Positions 7,562 to 14,720 of a stretch of 14,720 bases of DNA are shown here, one piece after another (the stretch's first letter is position 1; the number at the start of each line of letters is the position of its first letter). The position numbers were made by a program, and so were the translations under genes. A model generated the notes under the pieces. The model was not told the DNA's origin, searched no databases, and saw only the letters and a list, made by a program, of their open reading frames with translations. The stretch lies in the NCBI GenBank assembly GCA_900550795.1, contig URTN01000003.1:1-14720 (forward strand), read 5' to 3'. This DNA is from an uncultured Mollicutes bacterium. Lineage in GTDB: Bacteria > Bacillota_I > Bacilli_A > RFN20 > CAG-826.

Positions 7562-9027
7562 AGATTTCCCTCCTTTTTGTTTAAGACGCTTAGATTAGAT
7601 AAACCACTGATTTCTTCGAATTTATTGGCAATGTTGAATAATAATGATTCCTCGAATTTCCTTCCCATGAAATTAATTCCTAATGGAAGGGAGTTTTCTA
7701 ATGTTAATGGAAGGGTAATTGAAGGCAATCCGGCAAAATTACCAAGGGCAAGTTGATTATCAGCGATTAGATATTCGCTAGATAACTTGTTGCTGCTTCC
7801 TTCAAATAACGGTGCAACATTAGGTGCGGCTGGAGTAAGGATTGCATCATAAGAAGATAATATTTCATTAACTTTCTCAACAATCTTGGCCCTTACTTTA
7901 GTAGCACGTAAGAACAATACATCCTGGTTTTCTCTCATTAAAGCAAAACTTCCGATGACAAATCTTCTTTTAATTAGCTCTGAGAATCCTTTAGTCCTGG
8001 CATTCATCATTACTTCTTGATAACTATTGCCTCCATAATTTGGGCCAAACTTGATGCCGTCTAGATTTGCATCATTGCTAGTAGCCTCGGCACAAGAAAT
8101 TACTATATAGGCTGGATAGATTGCCTTTAATAATTCTAATGGGAAAGATACATAATCTACTATAGCACCCTCTTCTTTTAGCTTTTCTACGCCTTTTTCA
8201 AAAGAAGAAAGAAGCTTCTTATCACTTACTGATTCATTTATTTCCTTAATGACTGCGATCTTCCTTCCCTTTATAGAATCATCTATATGGGTCAAGTAAT
8301 TTGGTACTTCTACAGTTGATGAAGTTGAATCTTTTTCGTCCCTTCCTGCTAAAGCATTTAATAAAACGGCACTATCTTTAACTGAACGGGTGAAATATCC
8401 AACATGGTCTAGACTTGGGGCAAATGGGAATAAACCAAACCTAGAAACTCTTCCCCAAGTTGGCTTCATTCCTACTAATCCAGCATAGGCAGCTGGCTTT
8501 CTAACTGAGTCACCAGTATCGCTTCCAGTAGCAAAAGGAACGACCCCTGCACTAGTTAAGGCAGCACTGCCACAGCTAGATCCACCAATCATCCTAGTAT
8601 GAGTTTCATCATATGGGTTAAATGTTTTTCCTTTATGGCCAGTCGTGCCAGTTCCGCCCATGGCTAATTCATCCATGGTGGATTTACCAATCATGATGGC
8701 TTTCTTTTGCTTTAATCTAGCTACTACTTCGGCATCAAAAACAGGAACATATCCATTCAAGACATTACTAGATGCCGTAGTTTCTATTCCTTTGGTAGAA
8801 AAATTATCCTTGCAGAAAAATGGAATTCCCCATAATGGGTTATCTATTTCTACTTCTTTTAAAGATGAAGCAAATTCTATCGCACCTACTTCATCTAGAA
8901 TTTCTATCGCGTTATTTTTATCTTCCTTGGCCCGCTTTATTGCCTCTAATGTTAATTCTAGAGGAGTGACTTCTTTATTGATATAGGCCTTATGTATTTC
9001 TAATATTGTTCTATCTAAAACTGACAT
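7558..9027 (-). CDS. gatA: Asp/Glu-tRNA amidotransferase subunit A (amidase)
   Basis: This amidase-signature protein releases ammonia from glutamine for GatB. I chose ATG 9027 (489 aa, MSVLDRTILE...) over the in-frame ATG at 9081. The shorter start has AAAGGTGG 9 nt upstream, lies 1 nt after the gatC stop and gives a family-like N-terminus; the longer form would overlap gatC by 53 nt. In this numbering the Ser-Ser-Lys triad is Lys73 (FFCKDNF), Ser150 (GGSSCGS) and Ser174. The nucleophile context is TGDSVRKPAA, whereas Bacillus and Staphylococcus have TGGSIRQPAA: the Gly just before the nucleophile is Asp. KPTWGRVSRFGLFPFAPSLD is otherwise typical. It overlaps gatB by 4 nt. Confidence 0.96.
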   Translation of the reverse strand: MSVLDRTILEIHKAYINKEVTPLELTLEAIKRAKEDKNNAIEILDEVGAIEFASSLKEVEIDNPLWGIPFFCKDNFSTKGIETTASSNVLNGYVPVFDAEVVARLKQKKAIMIGKSTMDELAMGGTGTTGHKGKTFNPYDETHTRMIGGSSCGSAALTSAGVVPFATGSDTGDSVRKPAAYAGLVGMKPTWGRVSRFGLFPFAPSLDHVGYFTRSVKDSAVLLNALAGRDEKDSTSSTVEVPNYLTHIDDSIKGRKIAVIKEINESVSDKKLLSSFEKGVEKLKEEGAIVDYVSFPLELLKAIYPAYIVISCAEATSNDANLDGIKFGPNYGGNSYQEVMMNARTKGFSELIKRRFVIGSFALMRENQDVLFLRATKVRAKIVEKVNEILSSYDAILTPAAPNVAPLFEGSSNKLSSEYLIADNQLALGNFAGLPSITLPLTLENSLPLGINFMGRKFEESLLFNIANKFEEISGLSNLSVLNKKEGNL

Positions 9028-9028
9028 A

Positions 9029-9325
9029 TTAAATGACCACCTTTGGTAATTTGATTTGGTTATCCATAGTAACTTTTGCATTCTTTAAGGCAACTTCAGT
9101 TTCTAATGGAGTTACTGGAATATCTTCTCTTAAATAAGAAGTCTCGCAGTCAAATGGGAAAGTCATGGATTCATAAGAGTCAATATCTTTAATATCTCCT
9201 AATAATTCCATTTGCTTTGTCAAAATAACAAATTCTTCATAAAGAGTATCGACTTCAGCAGGAGTTAATTTAAACATTAATCTCATAGCCGCGTCATTTA
9301 GAACTTCTTTTGTAATCTTTTTCAT
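9029..9325 (-). CDS. gatC: Asp/Glu-tRNA amidotransferase subunit C
   Basis: This 98-aa protein is the small GatC subunit that wraps around GatA at the GatA-GatB interface. Typical features are an N-terminal helix (ITKEVLNDAAMRLMFKLTPAEV), a central DIKDIDSYESM segment, and a C-terminal LREDIPVTPLETEVALKNAK stretch matching the usual LReD motif. ATG 9325 is preceded by GAGG at 7 nt. It follows ligA by 25 nt, the largest gap in this operon, with no promoter or terminator seen. Bacillus has camS (yerH) in this interval; it is absent here. The gatC stop and gatA start are 1 nt apart. Confidence 0.95.
   Translation of the reverse strand: MKKITKEVLNDAAMRLMFKLTPAEVDTLYEEFVILTKQMELLGDIKDIDSYESMTFPFDCETSYLREDIPVTPLETEVALKNAKVTMDNQIKLPKVVI
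9037..9044 (-). promoter_or_regulatory. gatA ribosome binding site that decides the start
   Basis: AAAGGTGG on the minus strand, within the last codons of gatC, is 9 nt before ATG 9027. The alternative upstream in-frame ATG at 9081 lies deep inside gatC, so 9027 is the preferred start. Confidence 0.75.
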
Positions 9326-9350
9326 AAATAACCTCTTTGAAAGTATACTA

Positions 9351-13630
<4,280 letters not shown>

Positions 13631-13647
13631 AGCCTTACTATTTTACA

Positions 13648-13682
13648 ATTGCTTTCATTCCTTATAAATAAGGAAAAGCAAT
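13648..13682 (-). promoter_or_regulatory. Long hairpin in the predicted pcrA leader
   Basis: ATTGCTTT (13648-13655) pairs with AAAGCAAT (13675-13682). Inside it TTCCTTA (13658-13664) pairs with TAAGGAA (13669-13675) around the loop TAAA, with a 2-3 nt bulge. This gives about 14-15 bp in total, ending 17 nt before the pcrA ATG on the transcript side. It is not followed by a T-tract on either strand, so it is not a normal terminator. It may shape access to the weak pcrA ribosome site if transcription starts upstream of it. Confidence 0.5.
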
Positions 13683-13761
13683 ATTTAGGAAGAATTGTGA
13701 TTCAAATTGGATATAAATATTTATCCCGATGAAAAAAGCCCTTAGATTGGGAACAATTAAT

Positions 13762-13790
13762 CCATTTTTTCTTCCAAAATAGAAAAATGG
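13762..13790. repeat. AT-rich inverted repeat abutting the TGGCACT array
   Basis: CCATTTTT (13762-13769) is the exact reverse complement of AAAAATGG (13783-13790). With one bulged T the pairing extends to about 10 bp, leaving an 8-nt loop. The right arm shares its TGG with the first TGGCACT repeat. No T-tract follows on either strand. Confidence 0.45.
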
Positions 13791-13831
13791 CACTCATTTG
13801 GCACTCTTTTGGCACTCTTTTGGCACTGATA
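13788..13831 (+). repeat. Four helically phased direct repeats of TGGCACT (11-bp period)
   Basis: TGGCACT begins at 13788, 13799, 13810 and 13821, exactly 11 bp apart. The 4-nt spacers are CATT, CTTT and CTTT; the fourth copy is followed by GATA. Copies two and three are identical over 11 bp. Copies two to four contain TTGGCA, one base from the -35 consensus TTGACA. TTGGCACTC in copies two and three is one base from the CIRCE half-site TTAGCACTC. Same-face phasing in a divergent promoter region suggests a multi-site operator, possibly for the plus-strand gene whose ATG is 55 bp after the last copy. The binding protein is unknown. Confidence 0.6.
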
Positions 13832-13881
13832 ATTTTTAGATTACTTAAAATCTCTTTAATGTAAAATATAAAAGAACAAAC

Positions 13882-14720
13882 ATGAATATCTTCAAGCAAA
13901 AGGAAACTACAAGTGAAAATATAGCCTTTATAGGCATATGTTCCGGGTTAATCGCGGTTATATCATTAATCGCCTCATTTTTCCCTTTGTCTAATTTGTT
14001 CTTGCCCCTGATTATTCCTTTTTTTGCATGCATGCCCCCATTATTTTGCAAAAAAGGATATTCCTATCTATTCTTATTTACTTCCTTTGCTTTATCTTTA
14101 ATTGCTGGGTTATATTCAATCTTGGATACTATATTTTTTATATTTCCGTCTATCTTAATAGGATTTGCTTTTGGAATATGTAGAAAAATAAAGATAAGCG
14201 AATCAATCCTCTTATTCTTATTATCCTTATTAGAACTAGGATTATTCTATATATGCCTTTATCTAATAAAGGGAATATTTAGTGTCGATATAGGAGAGAC
14301 CATCCTATCCTTAATAAAGCAAAATAAAGAAGGTGCAAAAGATGCATTACCTTTATTTTATTTAGCATATTCTTTTGCCCAGGTTGGTTTAACTGCCTTA
14401 TTCCTTAATTTTGAATTACCTAAATTGAATCTAGATAAAAAGAGCAAGGACATCCCATATTTAGGTGAATGCTTATCGATTGTATTTGGAGTAGTTGCAA
14501 TGATTATTGGATTATATGTTCCTTGGTTAGGATTACTTTTATTAGGTTTATCTTCCTACTGGGCCATTTATAGCGCGATTAATGTATTTTATAGCCAGAA
14601 ATGGTATGTATATCTATCTTTAGGGATATTATTCTTTATCGGAATTTTCCTTTTTGCCTATTTATATCAATTCTATTTAGAAAAATATGGGATAATCTTA
14701 ATAGGAATAGTTTTTATTAG
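13882..14720 (+). CDS. Multi-spanning membrane protein, DUF2232/YybS-like (3' end cut by window)
   Basis: The frame is open from ATG 13882 to the window edge (279 codons), the only substantial plus-strand gene. The protein is very hydrophobic, with about eight predicted membrane spans near residues 14-34, 38-56, 60-82, 84-101, 108-129, 155-176, 194-236 (one or two spans) and 241-262, and another starting at 269. The N-terminal arrangement (GxxxA-rich first span, a PLIIPFF segment, then a PSILIGFAFG stretch) resembles DUF2232/YybS proteins, which in Bacillota often precede gdpP and rplI. ECF-transporter S components have a similar look. Positively charged loops (for example RKIK, 101-104, and KLNLDKKSK, 181-189) fit cytoplasmic sides. 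Only AAAAGAAC precedes the start, so the Shine-Dalgarno is weak; no other in-frame ATG exists before the upstream stop at 13846. Function is unknown. Confidence 0.6.
   Translation, partial: MNIFKQKETTSENIAFIGICSGLIAVISLIASFFPLSNLFLPLIIPFFACMPPLFCKKGYSYLFLFTSFALSLIAGLYSILDTIFFIFPSILIGFAFGICRKIKISESILLFLLSLLELGLFYICLYLIKGIFSVDIGETILSLIKQNKEGAKDALPLFYLAYSFAQVGLTALFLNFELPKLNLDKKSKDIPYLGECLSIVFGVVAMIIGLYVPWLGLLLLGLSSYWAIYSAINVFYSQKWYVYLSLGILFFIGIFLFAYLYQFYLEKYGIILIGIVFI

Larger units (their letters stand above)
13631..13881. other. Divergent intergenic region between pcrA and the membrane-protein gene
   Basis: This region is AT-rich and contains no credible gene; short frames across it are repeat or hairpin read-through. 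It holds a leader hairpin near pcrA (13648-13682), an imperfect palindrome GGATA/TATCC at 13709-13726, an AT-rich hairpin (13762-13790), four TGGCACT repeats (13788-13827), and a small dyad AGATT-ACTTAA-AATCT (13838-13853). Both divergent promoters should be here. Possible -10 boxes on the plus strand are TAAAAT at 13846 and 13862, but none has a -35 at proper spacing. Confidence 0.6.

Noticed and set aside
7558..9081. Longer 507-residue form of GatA.
   Set aside because: The extra 18 residues lie within gatC and are not family-like; a strong ribosome site supports the start at 9027.
13728..13753. Terminator on the minus strand (CCC-AATCTAA-GGG followed by CTTTTTT).
   Set aside because: The stem is only 3 bp, and no gene on that strand ends nearby within the window.
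13788..13816. Sigma-54 (-24/-12) promoter match: adjacent repeats give GG-N10-GC (TGGCAC-N5-TGGCA).
   Set aside because: The -12 half lacks the TTGC form, and any two TGGCACT copies 11 bp apart create GG-N10-GC automatically. Nothing in the window indicates rpoN or an activator.
13788..13831. CIRCE element bound by HrcA.
   Set aside because: CIRCE is an inverted repeat (TTAGCACTC-N9-GAGTGCTAA). Here the half-sites are direct, each differs by at least one base, and no heat-shock gene is adjacent.
13788..13831. CRISPR array.
   Set aside because: The repeat unit is only 7-11 bp, with 4-nt spacers that are not unique.
13702..14051. Two short minus-strand reading frames (65 and 68 codons) upstream of pcrA.
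   Set aside because: They lack ribosome sites, run through hairpin and repeat DNA or opposite the membrane-protein gene, and show no recognisable protein features.

Overview
The window looks like a low-GC Bacillota chromosome (my estimate is mid-30s % G+C). It uses the standard genetic code: TGA is a natural stop in fnlA, gatA and the DUF1836 gene, and tryptophan is TGG, which argues against the code-4 mollicutes. The order pcrA-ligA-gatC-gatA-gatB is a Bacilli-type arrangement. GatA has a GDS variant at its active site that I loosely associate with Mollicutes-like lineages. An uncultured Erysipelotrichia/RF39-like gut Bacilli is a reasonable guess, but it is inference.

Layout. Almost everything is on the minus strand. 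Reading from right to left, pcrA (13630-11360), ligA, gatC, gatA, gatB, a DUF1836 protein and galE (to 4315) are packed with overlaps or gaps of at most 25 nt. They end at a good Rho-independent terminator (4271-4306). Next is a stand-alone alpha/beta-hydrolase (4176-3274). After it comes a sugar-nucleotide operon, fnlA-fnlB-fnlC (3213 to beyond position 1), whose three genes overlap by 4 and 8 nt behind a candidate extended -10 promoter. On the right, a 251-bp divergent intergenic region separates pcrA from a plus-strand multi-spanning membrane protein (13882 to beyond the right edge, DUF2232/YybS-like).

How the genes work together. PcrA and LigA are replication/repair enzymes. GatCAB makes Gln-tRNA(Gln) and/or Asn-tRNA(Asn) by transamidation. 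GalE interconverts UDP-Glc/UDP-Gal (or their N-acetyl forms). FnlA, FnlB and FnlC together convert UDP-GlcNAc to UDP-L-FucNAc, a capsule or cell-wall polysaccharide precursor. GalE and Fnl therefore make the left half a surface-polysaccharide precursor region attached to a housekeeping operon.

Most of the window is ordinary. The main non-coding signal is in the 13631-13881 intergenic region. It holds four direct copies of TGGCACT at an exact 11-bp period, next to an AT-rich hairpin, plus a long hairpin in the pcrA leader. A second curiosity is an apparent excess of the tetranucleotide CTAG, which is scarce in many bacterial genomes. I saw no CRISPR array, insertion sequence, tRNA or rRNA, and no convincing new multi-gene system.
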